This document shows, one piece after another, positions 18,636 to 28,105 of a stretch of DNA of 64,000 bases. Position 1 is the stretch's first letter; each line of letters opens with the position of its first letter. The notes beneath the pieces were generated by a model. That model saw only the letters and a list, made by a program, of their open reading frames with translations. It was not told the DNA's origin and did no database searches. Origin of the DNA: Prevotella falsenii DSM 22864 = JCM 15124. Lineage in GTDB: Bacteria; Bacteroidota; Bacteroidia; Bacteroidales; Bacteroidaceae. The stretch covers positions 124,001 through 188,000 of the forward strand of contig NZ_BAJY01000001.1 of the NCBI RefSeq assembly GCF_000613945.1, given 5' to 3'. Made by a program: the position numbers and the translations under genes.

Positions 18636-18689
18636 TTTACGTGTAAAGAAATTATTACTTACGTGTAGAAAAATATTTATTTACGTGTA
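18636..18689. repeat. 22-bp-period array with TTTACGTGTA core
   Basis: Three units at 18636, 18658 and 18680, exactly 22 bp apart, core (T/C)TTACGTGTA followed by an A/T-rich run. It lies in the 341-nt gap between the ABC ATPase gene and argS, which otherwise holds the terminator and the argS promoter. Confidence 0.85.
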
Positions 18690-18817
18690 AATAATTTGCC
18701 GTACTTTTCGTTTCGTGAGCCAAAATCGGCAGATACATCTTGCAATCGTATAGGATTTTTTAGAATGCGCCCTATTATATACAAGGTGTTGGTTGCCAAA
18801 AGTTGCAAAGTTTTTAG

Positions 18818-18825
18818 TACCTTTG
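18818..18825 (+). promoter_or_regulatory. -7 box of argS
   Basis: TACCTTTG followed by GCACC, with a GTTG at 18792 as a possible -33 element 22 nt upstream. 26 nt to the ATG. Confidence 0.65.
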
Positions 18826-18851
18826 CACCCAAATATAAATAAACAAACGAT

Positions 18852-20672
18852 ATGAAGATAGAAGACCAGATAACCGCTGCGGCATTGGCAGCAGTAAAAG
18901 AACTGTACGGTGCAGAGATTTCTGCACAGATGATACAGTTGCAAAAGACAAAGGCAAACTTTGAAGGCAACCTTACGCTGGTAACGTTTCCGTTGCTGAA
19001 GACTTCTCGAAAAAGCCCCGAAGCAACGGCACAGGAGATAGGCGAATATTTGAAAGCAAACTGCAAGGCTGTTGCCGACTTCAATGTTGTAAAGGGTTTC
19101 CTTAACCTTGTCATTGCTCCCGCAGCGTGGATAGGACTTCTTAACGATATTAATGCCGACGAGAAGTTTGGCGAACAGCAGGTAACGGCTGACAGTCCGC
19201 TCGCCATGGTGGAATATTCGTCGCCCAATACCAACAAACCGCTCCACTTAGGACACGTGCGCAACAACCTGTTAGGGTGGTCGCTATCGAAGATAATGGA
19301 GGCTAACGGCTACAAAGTAGTGAAGACCAACATCGTGAACGACCGTGGTATTCACATCTGTAAGTCGATGCTTGCATGGCAGAAGTGGGGCAACGGTATC
19401 ACACCGGAACAAGCAGGAAAGAAGGGCGACCACCTTATCGGCGATTTCTACGTAGCGTTTGACAAACATTATCGTGAGGAACTCGCTGCGCTGACGGCTC
19501 AATTCAAGAGCGAAGGCTTGGACGACGAGGCTGCAAAGGCAAAAGCCGAACAAGCGTCGCCGCTGATGAAGGAGGCACGTGCTATGCTCGTGAATTGGGA
19601 AGCTAACGACCCCGAAGTGCGTGCGCTATGGGAGAAGATGAACAACTGGGTGTATGCAGGCTTCGACGAAACTTATAAGGCACTCGGAGTAGGCTTCGAC
19701 AAGATATATTATGAAAGTGAAACCTACTTGGAAGGGAAGAAAAAGGTGGAAGAAGGCTTGGCTAAAGGCTTGTTCGTTCGTAAGGACGACAACTCTGTAT
19801 GGGCTGACCTGACCAACGAGGGCTTAGACCAAAAGCTGCTTTTGAGAAGCGACGGCACGTCGGTGTATATGACACAGGACATCGGTACTGCTGAAATGCG
19901 TTTCAAGGACTATCCTATCGACAAGATGATTTACGTCGTAGGCAACGAGCAGAATTACCATTTCCAAGTGCTTTCCATTCTTTTAGACCGCCTTGGCTTT
20001 AAGTGGGGCAAGGATTTGGTGCACTTCTCTTACGGTATGGTGGAACTTCCAAACGGCAAGATGAAGAGCCGCGAGGGCACAGTGGTAGACGCCGACGAGC
20101 TTGTAGCTTCGATGATACAGAACGCTCGTGCACTTAGCGAAGACAAGGTGAACAAGTTGGACGACATTACCGAAGCGGAAAAGAACGAAATTGCACGCAT
20201 CGTAGGCATGGGCGCATTGAAGTATTTCATTCTGAAAGTAGACGCTCGAAAGAATATGCTCTTCAATCCGGAAGAGTCAATCGACTTTAACGGCAATACG
20301 GGTCCGTTTATTCAATATACCTACGCTCGTATTCGCAGCATTCTGCGCAAGGCAGCTGCACAAGGCATCGCTATTCCAAAGGCACTTGCCGACGATGCTC
20401 CGCTCAACGAAAAGGAGATTGCGCTCGTTCAGAAGATGAACGATTTTGGCGCAGCCGTGGTACAGGCAGGCGTCGATTACAGTCCGAGCGGCATTGCGAA
20501 CTACTGCTACGAACTTACAAAAGAGTTCAACCAGTTCTACCACGACTACAGCATTCTGAACGCAGACACCGAAGACGAAAAGACAACACGCCTTGTCTTG
20601 GCGCAGAATGTAGCTAAAATAATCAAGAACGGTATGGAGCTTTTGGGTATCGAAGTGCCGGAACGTATGTAG
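18852..20672 (+). CDS. argS: Arginyl-tRNA synthetase
   Basis: Class I aminoacyl-tRNA synthetase that charges tRNA-Arg. The 606 residues include an N-terminal ArgRS-specific domain, the HIGH box in SPNTNKPLHLGHVRNN (about 119-134), the arginine-binding NIVNDRGIHICKSML region, a KMSKS-equivalent in GKMKSREGTVVDADEL (about 402-417), and the C-terminal DALR anticodon-binding domain ending MELLGIEVPERM. All expected blocks are present with no disruption. It is monocistronic, with its own promoter. Confidence 0.97.
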   Translation: MKIEDQITAAALAAVKELYGAEISAQMIQLQKTKANFEGNLTLVTFPLLKTSRKSPEATAQEIGEYLKANCKAVADFNVVKGFLNLVIAPAAWIGLLNDINADEKFGEQQVTADSPLAMVEYSSPNTNKPLHLGHVRNNLLGWSLSKIMEANGYKVVKTNIVNDRGIHICKSMLAWQKWGNGITPEQAGKKGDHLIGDFYVAFDKHYREELAALTAQFKSEGLDDEAAKAKAEQASPLMKEARAMLVNWEANDPEVRALWEKMNNWVYAGFDETYKALGVGFDKIYYESETYLEGKKKVEEGLAKGLFVRKDDNSVWADLTNEGLDQKLLLRSDGTSVYMTQDIGTAEMRFKDYPIDKMIYVVGNEQNYHFQVLSILLDRLGFKWGKDLVHFSYGMVELPNGKMKSREGTVVDADELVASMIQNARALSEDKVNKLDDITEAEKNEIARIVGMGALKYFILKVDARKNMLFNPEESIDFNGNTGPFIQYTYARIRSILRKAAAQGIAIPKALADDAPLNEKEIALVQKMNDFGAAVVQAGVDYSPSGIANYCYELTKEFNQFYHDYSILNADTEDEKTTRLVLAQNVAKIIKNGMELLGIEVPERM

Positions 20673-20845
20673 CATTCATTCTCAATCCCTTTCTGTTAGG
20701 GAAAGAAACTTGAGTTTGTTCGTTCGTAACAAAACGCAGGGACGTGATTTATTGCGTTCCTGCAAATACGACTAAGCACCTTTATTGAGAAACAAATGCA
20801 AACTTGCCAAAGCTCTTTGCTTTACACATTATTATATATAAGCCG

Positions 20846-21310
20846 ATGAAACTGCAAAACCCACCCGAAAACAGACACGACACAGTGTTGCCTTTGCCCT
20901 TGTGCGTAAAGGCAAATGCGTGGGCGGTAGATGCTGCTTGTTCGGGAAATCCGGGACCAATGGAATACCGATGCATCGACCTTGCTACAGGTGCGCAGCT
21001 CTTTCATTTCGGTCCGACAATGGGAACGAACAACATTGGCGAATTTCTGGCAATAGTTCACGCTTTGGCATTGATGGAAAAGCAAGGCATTAAGGACAAG
21101 GTTATTTACAGCGACTCGTATAATGCCATATTGTGGGTGAACAAAAAGAAGTGTAAAACTACATTGGAGCATAACGAAACAACTGCCGAGCTGCACAATA
21201 TAATAGCGCGGGCAGAACGATGGCTGCGCACCCACAACGTAACCACGCCCATTATAAAATGGGAAACAAAAGAGTGGGGAGAAATTCCTGCCGACTTCGG
21301 GCGCAAGTAA
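20846..21310 (+). CDS. Ribonuclease H-family protein
   Basis: A 154-aa RNase H-fold protein that should cleave RNA in RNA-DNA hybrids. The acidic active-site residues are visible: D in WAVDAACSGNPG, E in NNIGEFLAIVHAL, D in VIYSDSYNAILW and the last D in IPADFGRK. The N-terminus upstream of MKLQNPPEN is not family-like, so I start at 20846. The proteobacterial basic-protrusion helix is short here, as in compact bacterial paralogues. A shared hairpin separates it from the converging secDF gene. Confidence 0.85.
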   Translation: MKLQNPPENRHDTVLPLPLCVKANAWAVDAACSGNPGPMEYRCIDLATGAQLFHFGPTMGTNNIGEFLAIVHALALMEKQGIKDKVIYSDSYNAILWVNKKKCKTTLEHNETTAELHNIIARAERWLRTHNVTTPIIKWETKEWGEIPADFGRK

Positions 21311-21338
21311 TAATAGCCCCATCAAACTGAAGAAACAA

Positions 21339-21375
21339 AAAGTGGCAGATGCTTTTATTGAGCATCTGCCACTTT
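21339..21375. terminator. Bidirectional terminator between the RNase H gene and secDF
   Basis: A perfect 15-bp stem (AAAGTGGCAGATGCT and its complement) with a 7-nt loop and A/T tracts on both sides, between two converging genes. Confidence 0.9.
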
Positions 21376-21397
21376 CTTTATTTATATGTGCCTGCGT

Positions 21398-24300
21398 TTA
21401 TTCTTCTGCAGGAGCATTCTTCAAGCGGTTTTCAAGCTTCTTGCCCAATACCAAGTAAGCTACCGGAGAAGCGATGAAGATTGAAGACAATGTACCGAAG
21501 AACACACCGAGTATCATTGCAAATGCAAAGCTACGGATACTGTCGCCACCAAGGATAAAGATTGAAAGCAACACAATCATTGTAGAGAACGATGTATTGA
21601 TGGTACGTGCCAGCGTTTGATTGATAGAATCGTTGAACAACGTCTGGTAATCCATCTTCGGATGTAGCTGCATATTCTCACGGATACGGTCGAACACCAC
21701 CACTTTGTCGTTGATAGAGTAACCAATCACGGTCAAGATAGCACCGATGAAGGTTTGGTCGATTTCGAGAGAGAAACCAATCCAACCGTAGCAGACAGAG
21801 TAGAAACCTACTACTATCAATGTATCGAGTGCCAAAGCCACAACCGAACCCACAGAGAAACCGAGGTTACGGAAACGTAGCAAGATGTAGACGAAGATGA
21901 ATATCAACGCCAATGCAACGCTTCGGATAGCTCCGTGCGTGATGTCCTTAGCAACTGAAGGACCTACTTTTGAAGAACTGATGATAGAACCGCCCTCGCG
22001 AATGTCCGGATTTTTAAAGCTATCCACATTTGCCTGACTTACGAAACCGCCCTTCTTCAATGCGTTGTAAAGCACTGTTTCTGCGTGGTCGTCTTCAGCC
22101 GGGTCGTTCGATTCGATGTTATAGTTGGTAGAAACACGAATGGTGTTGCCTTCTGTACCCAATGCAATTACAGTTGTTGTGGCTTGCTTGCCTGCATTTT
22201 CGCCAATGGTATTAACAAATGCGTTGTTCAAAACCTTACGAACGTCCTCTACATGGACTTTCTTGTTAAGGGTGATGACGTAGTTGCGACCACCGGTAAA
22301 GTCGATACTCTTGCTCAAACCTCTTACGAAGAAGATGCTAACGAGGAAGAGTACGGCAACAATCGCTGAAATAGTGAATGTCGTCTTGTAAAGGCTCATG
22401 AACTTAATGCGTGTGTTCTGCAACAAATTCTTGCTGATTGAAGTATAGAATTTTTGGTTCAACCACTTGTCTTTCTTCAAACGGTTTTCGTAAACAAGAC
22501 GTGTCAAGAACACAGCTGTGAAGAATGAGCAGACAATACCAATAATCCACGTTGTAGCGAAACCACGGATAGGACCTGTACCCGTTACGAGAAGAATGAT
22601 ACCTGTAATGAGGGAAGTGAAGTTAGAGTCGAAGATTGCAGAGAAAGCATTGCTGTAACCGGCTCTCAACGCATCTTTAATACCCTTTCCGGCTCGCATT
22701 TCTTCCTTGATACGCTCATAGATAAGCACGTTTGCATCGACCGCCGTACCAAGCGTAAGCACGATACCCGCAATACCCGGCATAGTAAGTGCCGACTGGA
22801 ACGAAGCCAAAATACCCAGTGTGAAGAACAAGTTGGCAAGCAAAGCGCAGTTAGCCAACATACCGGGAATAAGGTCGTACATAACAACCATGTAAATCAT
22901 CAAGAGTACGAATGCGATGGCAAACGACCAAAGACCTTGCTGGATAGACTGTGCACCAAGTGTAGGACCAACCACTTCTTCCTGAACGATGCGTGCAGGA
23001 GCAGGCATACGACCGGACTTCAAGGTGTTAGCCAAGTCTTTTGTATCTTCGATGGTGAACGAACCTGAAATAGATGATGACCCACCTGTAATTTCTGAAT
23101 TGATGCGTGGAGCTGTATAAACAAGTCCGTCGAGCACGATAGCAACTGCCTTACCAAGGTTAGCCTTTGTAATGGCTGCCCACAGACGAGCACCGTCAGA
23201 GTTCATTGTCATGCTAACCTCCGGGCGTCCGTACTGGTCGAACTGGTCTTTAGCATCTGTAATCACGTCGCCTTCCAACGGAGCACGGCCGTCAGATGTT
23301 GTAACCTTCAAGGCATGGAGTTCAAATATATTCTTTTGCTGCAAACCGTCAGCAGGTTTTGCACTCCAACGGAGGCGCAAATCGCTTGGCAATACTTGCT
23401 GTGCCAATTGGCTGTAAATGATTTTATTGATAGCAGCAGTATCGCGAACACTTGCATAACCTACTACGCTCAACGATTCACCCGGTATCAACTGCAACAT
23501 AGAAAGCAATGGATTAGCCTTTTTCGCAGCCGCCATTTGTGCATCTTTGCCTGTGTTTGCACCAAGTTTATTGCCCTTCAACGAAAGTTTAGCTGCAGGC
23601 TTGTTTTGCGCCAACTGCTTTTTGGTAGAATCGTTCACCGTAGAATCGTTCGTTTCCACCTTTGTTTCGCCGTTAGCCAAACGCTGGTCGAGCTGTGTCA
23701 GATAAGGTGCTATTTCTTGATTGTTGTATGTTTCCCAGAATTCAAGGTTAGCAGAACCTTGCAATAACTTACGCATACGCTCGGGTTCGCGGATACCCGG
23801 CATCTCCACCATGAGGCGTCCTTCTTGTCCTTCCAGCTTCTGAATGTTCGGTTGAACAACACCAAACTGGTCGATACGGTTGCGCACTACGTTGTAAGAG
23901 TTGTCGATAGACGCTGTAACCTCCTCGCGAAGGGCTTTTTCAACCTCTTTGTCTGAACTCTGTGTACTAACTTTTCCCTTCAATTGTTGTGTTGCAAAGA
24001 TTTCAGCCAGCTTTCTTCCCGGTGCTATCTTGTGGAAAGCATCAATGAAAAGCGTGATGAAATCGCTCTGACTTGTCATTTCTTGCTCTTTTGCCTCTTT
24101 CATTGCTTTGAGGTAAGCAGCATCGGTTTTGTGGTCGGCGAGTACATCTACAACGTCAGGAACTGAAATTTCGAGGATAACGTTCATACCACCCTTAAGG
24201 TCAAGACCCAAACCAATCTGTGTCTCTAAACACTTTTGATAAGAGTAAATGCCCAAGTACTTCACAGAATCTTTATAATCCTGCCGTGCAATAGGGTCTT

Positions 24301-24415
24301 TAATCTTCGCAGCTTGTCCGTCGTAGTAGCTTGTTGCTACCGAGAACGACAAGTAGAAAATGCTTGCGAGCGTCAGCAAGACGGCAACACAAATTACTAA
24401 TCCTTTGTTTTGCAT
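21398..24415 (-). CDS. secDF: Protein translocase subunit SecDF (fused)
   Basis: A 1005-aa fusion of SecD and SecF, the proton-driven accessory of the SecYEG translocon that pulls proteins across the inner membrane. The SecD half begins with a signal-anchor, then GLGLDLKGGMNV and a large periplasmic domain with IDQFGVVQPNIQ; its second membrane block includes GTAVDANVLIYERIKEE. The SecF half starts near residue 660, with SIDFTGGRNYVI and VIGYSINDKVVVFDRIRENM. The fusion is normal in Bacteroidota. Twelve helices are expected. It is single, with its own -7 box at 24465. Confidence 0.96.
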   Translation of the reverse strand: MQNKGLVICVAVLLTLASIFYLSFSVATSYYDGQAAKIKDPIARQDYKDSVKYLGIYSYQKCLETQIGLGLDLKGGMNVILEISVPDVVDVLADHKTDAAYLKAMKEAKEQEMTSQSDFITLFIDAFHKIAPGRKLAEIFATQQLKGKVSTQSSDKEVEKALREEVTASIDNSYNVVRNRIDQFGVVQPNIQKLEGQEGRLMVEMPGIREPERMRKLLQGSANLEFWETYNNQEIAPYLTQLDQRLANGETKVETNDSTVNDSTKKQLAQNKPAAKLSLKGNKLGANTGKDAQMAAAKKANPLLSMLQLIPGESLSVVGYASVRDTAAINKIIYSQLAQQVLPSDLRLRWSAKPADGLQQKNIFELHALKVTTSDGRAPLEGDVITDAKDQFDQYGRPEVSMTMNSDGARLWAAITKANLGKAVAIVLDGLVYTAPRINSEITGGSSSISGSFTIEDTKDLANTLKSGRMPAPARIVQEEVVGPTLGAQSIQQGLWSFAIAFVLLMIYMVVMYDLIPGMLANCALLANLFFTLGILASFQSALTMPGIAGIVLTLGTAVDANVLIYERIKEEMRAGKGIKDALRAGYSNAFSAIFDSNFTSLITGIILLVTGTGPIRGFATTWIIGIVCSFFTAVFLTRLVYENRLKKDKWLNQKFYTSISKNLLQNTRIKFMSLYKTTFTISAIVAVLFLVSIFFVRGLSKSIDFTGGRNYVITLNKKVHVEDVRKVLNNAFVNTIGENAGKQATTTVIALGTEGNTIRVSTNYNIESNDPAEDDHAETVLYNALKKGGFVSQANVDSFKNPDIREGGSIISSSKVGPSVAKDITHGAIRSVALALIFIFVYILLRFRNLGFSVGSVVALALDTLIVVGFYSVCYGWIGFSLEIDQTFIGAILTVIGYSINDKVVVFDRIRENMQLHPKMDYQTLFNDSINQTLARTINTSFSTMIVLLSIFILGGDSIRSFAFAMILGVFFGTLSSIFIASPVAYLVLGKKLENRLKNAPAEE

Positions 24416-24464
24416 TTTATTATTTATTTTTAATTATTTCCTTTTTCAGGCACAGTTAGTCGTG

Positions 24465-24472
24465 CAAAGATA
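24465..24472 (-). promoter_or_regulatory. -7 box of secDF
   Basis: Minus strand TATCTTTG followed by GCACG, 49 nt before the secDF start. Confidence 0.6.
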
Positions 24473-24521
24473 GTTATTTTTTCACATTTCGGAAAATTTA
24501 AGCGTGTTTATTCGCCTATTT

Positions 24522-25622
24522 TTAATATTTTGGGCGATATTTTAGCCATGCATATATAGGATAATGGTCGGAAGTTGATATTTTGTTATCAACTTTTGCT
24601 TCGTATGGTTCGAAATCGTTCGAGCAGAAAATGTTGTCTATGCGTACATACATTCCGCTTTTATGGTACGATATTCCGGGTCCGTTTCCACTTGCTATAT
24701 AAGCATCGGTCAAATGGTTGGCAATGGTTTTGTGGGCATAACTAATCGGATTATCATTGAAGTCGCCACACAATATCACGGGTATTTTCTTGTCTAAGTG
24801 CTTTTTCACATAGGCTGCAACTGCATCTACCTGTGGTGCTCGTGTGATGGCAGCACGCCCGAGCTTGTCGAGTATGCGTTCGCTTTCCACTTTTGTGGTA
24901 CTGCCTTCAAAGGGTGCGCGCACCATATCCTTGTATCCTTGCTTGTCGGCTTCGCTTAAATGGTTGCTTTCAAAATGGTTGTTTACCACCAATACTTCTT
25001 GGTTATTATAATTAATAAGGTAGGCGAAGCTGATGTTTCCTGCCGATTTGTACTTTATTTGCTCTTTCTTTAAAATCGGATAACGACTCAACAGCATCAT
25101 GTGTTGGCTGCCCGGAGCAGGCATACTTACGAAATCGTGGTAGGGATAAGCCTTTCTGAAAGCCTTGTAAATGTTGTCTTGGTGCTTTCCGTAAACGTCT
25201 GTTTCCTGCAAACAAACAATGTCGGCATTGCTTTTCACGATGTAATCGACAATAGGATTGGTGGCTTCAGGCTCGAAATCCCAAATTGCAAACATAAAAA
25301 CATTGTAGGAAAGCACCTTAATCGACCTGACGGGGTGTTCTTTCTTTATATTAAAAGGTGTGTATTTGCGTATGGGGACATAGCAAATAAGCAGTCCTAA
25401 CAAGGGCAACCAAATGGTTTTGAAACGGAATATTGCCCAAAAGACAACAAAAAGCAGATTGATTGCCAACACGATGGGAAAGCCTAAGCCGAGATTAGAC
25501 AGCCACGGGTGCTCGGCCGGCTGCAGTCTGTCTACGTTGCCAACCAGCAACAGCGCAACTATTGCTACGATGTTGGCAACCAAGGCAAACCAGTAGACCG
25601 TGCTTTTTATCTTGCGAAACAT
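24522..25622 (-). CDS. Endonuclease/exonuclease/phosphatase family membrane protein
   Basis: A 366-aa protein with about three N-terminal membrane helices (residues 10-90), followed by a metal-dependent EEP-fold domain: VLSYNVFMFAIW, DIVCLQETD (Glu ligand), SAGNISFAYLI, VLVVNNHFESNH, VILCGDFNDN and the C-terminal SDHYPIYAWL (catalytic His). Such membrane-bound EEP proteins are common in Bacteroidota next to a rhomboid gene; their substrate is not known and could be a phospholipid head group, a sugar-phosphate or nucleic acid. It follows the rhomboid gene by 41 nt and is probably co-transcribed. Confidence 0.88.
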   Translation of the reverse strand: MFRKIKSTVYWFALVANIVAIVALLLVGNVDRLQPAEHPWLSNLGLGFPIVLAINLLFVVFWAIFRFKTIWLPLLGLLICYVPIRKYTPFNIKKEHPVRSIKVLSYNVFMFAIWDFEPEATNPIVDYIVKSNADIVCLQETDVYGKHQDNIYKAFRKAYPYHDFVSMPAPGSQHMMLLSRYPILKKEQIKYKSAGNISFAYLINYNNQEVLVVNNHFESNHLSEADKQGYKDMVRAPFEGSTTKVESERILDKLGRAAITRAPQVDAVAAYVKKHLDKKIPVILCGDFNDNPISYAHKTIANHLTDAYIASGNGPGISYHKSGMYVRIDNIFCSNDFEPYEAKVDNKISTSDHYPIYAWLKYRPKY

Positions 25623-25663
25623 ATATTTATGTGCCTTTTTTCCTCTTTTCGTTGGTTGTTTCG

Positions 25664-26620
25664 TTACTTACTGCTATCGAAAAGTTTTTGTTTTTCGTCT
25701 TTGCTCAGACTGTCATAGCCGTTCTTTCTTATTTTATCGAGTATGCGGTCTACTTCTTCTTGTTCCTTTTTCTTTCGTGCATTGTAGTCCCAATCGCTTT
25801 CAGGTTGCTGTGTTTGCTGCGTATGTGTGGTATTCCATTGGAAGCCGTCGTTGCCTCCTCTCTGATTGTTTCCTGCCGAACGATTTGTTCGGTTTTCCCA
25901 GTTGCTACGCATATTGTCGAAGAACCGACGACCCTTATCCATGCCAAAATCATTGCCGGAATAAGGGTGCTTACGCCAGTATCGTATGAGCAGATAGCCA
26001 AACAGCATACCGCCAAGGTGTGCCAAGTGTGCTACACCGTCGTTACTTGTGCTCATTGCCGAGAAAAGTTCCATGGCAATCGACCCCATGATTATCCATT
26101 TTGCTTTCAGCGGAATGGGGATTGGAATAATGAACATGCGTTCGTTAGGGAACGTAAGTCCGAATGCCAGCAGCACACCATACACTGCTCCCGAGGCACC
26201 CACGGTTGTCCAAAGGTTCAGATAGCTGTCCATTGGTATCCGTCCCATTTCGGTTGCCACATACTGATAGTGGCTCAACCCCTCCGCCACGTAGGTAGCG
26301 TATTGCGCAAGTTCCTGACAAAGACCGGCACCGATGCCCGTTACCATATAATATAATAGGAATTTCTTTGCCCCCCACACATTTTCCATCACCATGCCAA
26401 ACATCCAAAGCATGAACATATTCATTAAAATGTGCATATAACCGCCATGCATGAACATATAGGTTACGAGCTGCCAAAGGTGGAAATCGTCGGAAAGGAA
26501 AAAGTGAAGACCCAATAAATTGTTAAGGTCGATGCCCATTTTGCCAAGCATAATGTAGGCAATGAAAGCCAGAACATTAAGAATGAGCAGATTTTTTGTT
26601 ACTGTTGGTATATTGCGCAT
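25664..26620 (-). CDS. Rhomboid-family intramembrane serine protease
   Basis: A 318-aa protein with six predicted membrane helices in the first about 210 residues. The catalytic serine is in GASGAVYGVLLAF (about 134) and the catalytic histidine in HLAHLGGMLFGYLL (about 190). HGGYMHILMNMFMLW is the conserved L1/TM2 region. A long hydrophilic C-terminal tail (about 215-318), rich in N, Q and K, is predicted to be cytoplasmic. Rhomboids cut single-pass proteins inside the membrane; the substrate here is unknown. Confidence 0.92.
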   Translation of the reverse strand: MRNIPTVTKNLLILNVLAFIAYIMLGKMGIDLNNLLGLHFFLSDDFHLWQLVTYMFMHGGYMHILMNMFMLWMFGMVMENVWGAKKFLLYYMVTGIGAGLCQELAQYATYVAEGLSHYQYVATEMGRIPMDSYLNLWTTVGASGAVYGVLLAFGLTFPNERMFIIPIPIPLKAKWIIMGSIAMELFSAMSTSNDGVAHLAHLGGMLFGYLLIRYWRKHPYSGNDFGMDKGRRFFDNMRSNWENRTNRSAGNNQRGGNDGFQWNTTHTQQTQQPESDWDYNARKKKEQEEVDRILDKIRKNGYDSLSKDEKQKLFDSSK

Positions 26621-26845
26621 ATTTTATACTTTTGTTTATAGAGATTTGGTGGTCTCCTTAATGATGTGAATAGCAAAGTCTTTGCCAACTTTCCGTTTCT
26701 TAGCAAGCAAGTGCAGGGAATGACAAACTTTCAGTTGTTTCTGCTTAACACCTGCAAAAATACTAATTTTTCTGCATTATGTAGTACGAAACAGCCTAAT
26801 ATAGAACTTTTTTTAGGTAAAAGTTTACATTTCTTTCTATTTTTG

Positions 26846-26876
26846 TTTGTTTTATGAAACTAAACAACTATATTTG
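26846..26876 (+). promoter_or_regulatory. Promoter of the HU gene
   Basis: A textbook Bacteroidota promoter: TTTG at 26846-26849, 19-nt spacer, TATATTTG at 26869-26876. The leader to the ATG at 26929 is about 45 nt. The rest of 26621-26928 shows nothing else. Confidence 0.8.
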
Positions 26877-26928
26877 CAAAAATGTTGGAATAATATTTTG
26901 TATAATATCAAACAATAATTCAAAAATT

Positions 26929-27204
26929 ATGAACAAAACAGAACTAATCGAGAAAATCGCAGCCGGTGCAGGTCTAAGCAAGGCTGACTCTAAGAAAGCA
27001 TTAGACGCTATGACCGCAGCTATCAAAGAAGCACTCGTAGCCGGTGATAAAGTTCAGTTGGTAGGTTTCGGTACTTACTCTGTAACAGAGCGTCCCGCAC
27101 ACGAAGGTATTAACCCTGCTACAAAGCAGAAAATACAGATTGCAGCTAAGAAGGTTGCTAAGTTCAAGCCGGGTGCTGAACTTGCTGATGCTGTAAATGC
27201 ATAA
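26929..27204 (+). CDS. HU-family DNA-binding protein
   Basis: A 91-aa nucleoid protein: MNKTELIEKIAAGAGLSKAD at the start, the beta-arm motif GFGTYSVTERPAHEGINPAT, and a C-terminal helix ending KPGAELADAVNA. HU proteins bend and compact DNA as dimers. I choose the ATG at 26929 over the longer frame because the 25 extra residues would be encoded within the promoter and leader. Strong promoter and terminator on either side fit an abundant protein. Confidence 0.96.
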   Translation: MNKTELIEKIAAGAGLSKADSKKALDAMTAAIKEALVAGDKVQLVGFGTYSVTERPAHEGINPATKQKIQIAAKKVAKFKPGAELADAVNA

Positions 27205-27228
27205 AGCATATAGTGAAAAGCAAACGAT

Positions 27229-27260
27229 AAAGGCGATACCTTTCAAAGGGTGTCGCCTTT
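27229..27260 (+). terminator. Terminator after the HU gene
   Basis: AAAGGCGATACC pairs with GGGTGTCGCCTTT over a short loop, followed by ATTGTTG. Confidence 0.8.
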
Positions 27261-27290
27261 ATTGTTGTTCCATGTTCAACCAACGATTAC

Positions 27291-27453
27291 ATGAGTTCGG
27301 TATAAGATCACTTTTTAAGAGAATAATCTTTACAAGATTAAACAGAAAAGCTTGCGCTGTTTCATTAGAGAGCTTGCTAAAAAATATCTATGGGATTGTA
27401 AAAAGTATCTATAGAATTGCTTGCTTAACCTGCTTTCTTATGGCGAACTCACG
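27291..27453. repeat. 163-bp element with terminal inverted repeats (CGTGAGTTCGG family)
   Basis: Left end ATGAGTTCGGTATAAGA and right end TCTTATGGCGAACTCACG form an imperfect inverted pair. The interior (CACTTTTTAAGAGAATAATC, about 27309) matches 7760-7785 and, inverted, 36030-36050. No open frame. It is a MITE-like dispersed repeat, also found in longer form at 35924-36465. Confidence 0.75.
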
Positions 27454-27521
27454 TTAAGTATAGAAAAACAAGAAAGCGGCTGCTGCACTTTGTCCGTACA
27501 GCAAACCGCCATTCCGGCTTT

Positions 27522-28094
27522 TTATTTCAACATTTTTGCAAATAGCTCGTGAACACGAGTATCTGTGCCCAATTCAGGGTGGAAAGCCGTAACAAGCTGT
27601 TTGCCTTGGCGGGCTGCGACAATACGTCCGTCTACTTCGGCAAGCACTTCTACGCCTTCGCCTGCTTTTTCAATATAAGGTGCACGTATGAAAGTCATTG
27701 GAACAGGTTCTGCAATACCTTTCATCGGTGCATCGACTGCGAAACTTCCCATTTGTCTGCCGTATGCGTTGCGGCAGGTGCGAATGTTCATCGTAGCGAA
27801 ACGAGCGTACGGACTTTGTGCATTTTCTACTTCTTTCGATAGCAGAATAAGTCCTGCGCAAGTGCCATAAACAGGCAGACCGCCCTCGATGTCTTTCTTT
27901 ATAGGCTCAAACAAGTTCAACTCGTGTAGGAGTTTCAGCATTACGGTGCTTTCTCCGCCGGGAATAATAAGTCCGTCCTTGGGCTTGTTCCAGTCAGCAA
28001 GTTGGCGCACTTCAAAGGTTTCGTGCCCCAGTCGCTGCATCATTTTGGCGTGTTCGGCAAATGCTCCCTGTAAGGCTAATATGGCAATCTTCAT
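27522..28094 (-). CDS. pdxT: Pyridoxal 5'-phosphate synthase, glutaminase subunit
   Basis: Glutamine amidotransferase that supplies ammonia to PdxS for ribose-phosphate-dependent PLP synthesis. 190 aa. The start MKIAILALQGAFAEH, the glycine loop IPGGESTVMLKLL, the nucleophilic Cys in VYGTCAGLILLS (about 79) and the catalytic HPELGTD near the end are all present. The gene starts 11 nt after the pdxS stop, so they are co-transcribed and the products form the 12+12 complex. Confidence 0.96.
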   Translation of the reverse strand: MKIAILALQGAFAEHAKMMQRLGHETFEVRQLADWNKPKDGLIIPGGESTVMLKLLHELNLFEPIKKDIEGGLPVYGTCAGLILLSKEVENAQSPYARFATMNIRTCRNAYGRQMGSFAVDAPMKGIAEPVPMTFIRAPYIEKAGEGVEVLAEVDGRIVAARQGKQLVTAFHPELGTDTRVHELFAKMLK

Positions 28095-28105
28095 GTTTTG
28101 CTCGA

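Noticed and set aside
25562..26356. 264-codon plus-strand frame opposite the rhomboid gene
   Set aside because: Antisense to a clear rhomboid protease; hydrophobic, cysteine-rich and unlike any family.
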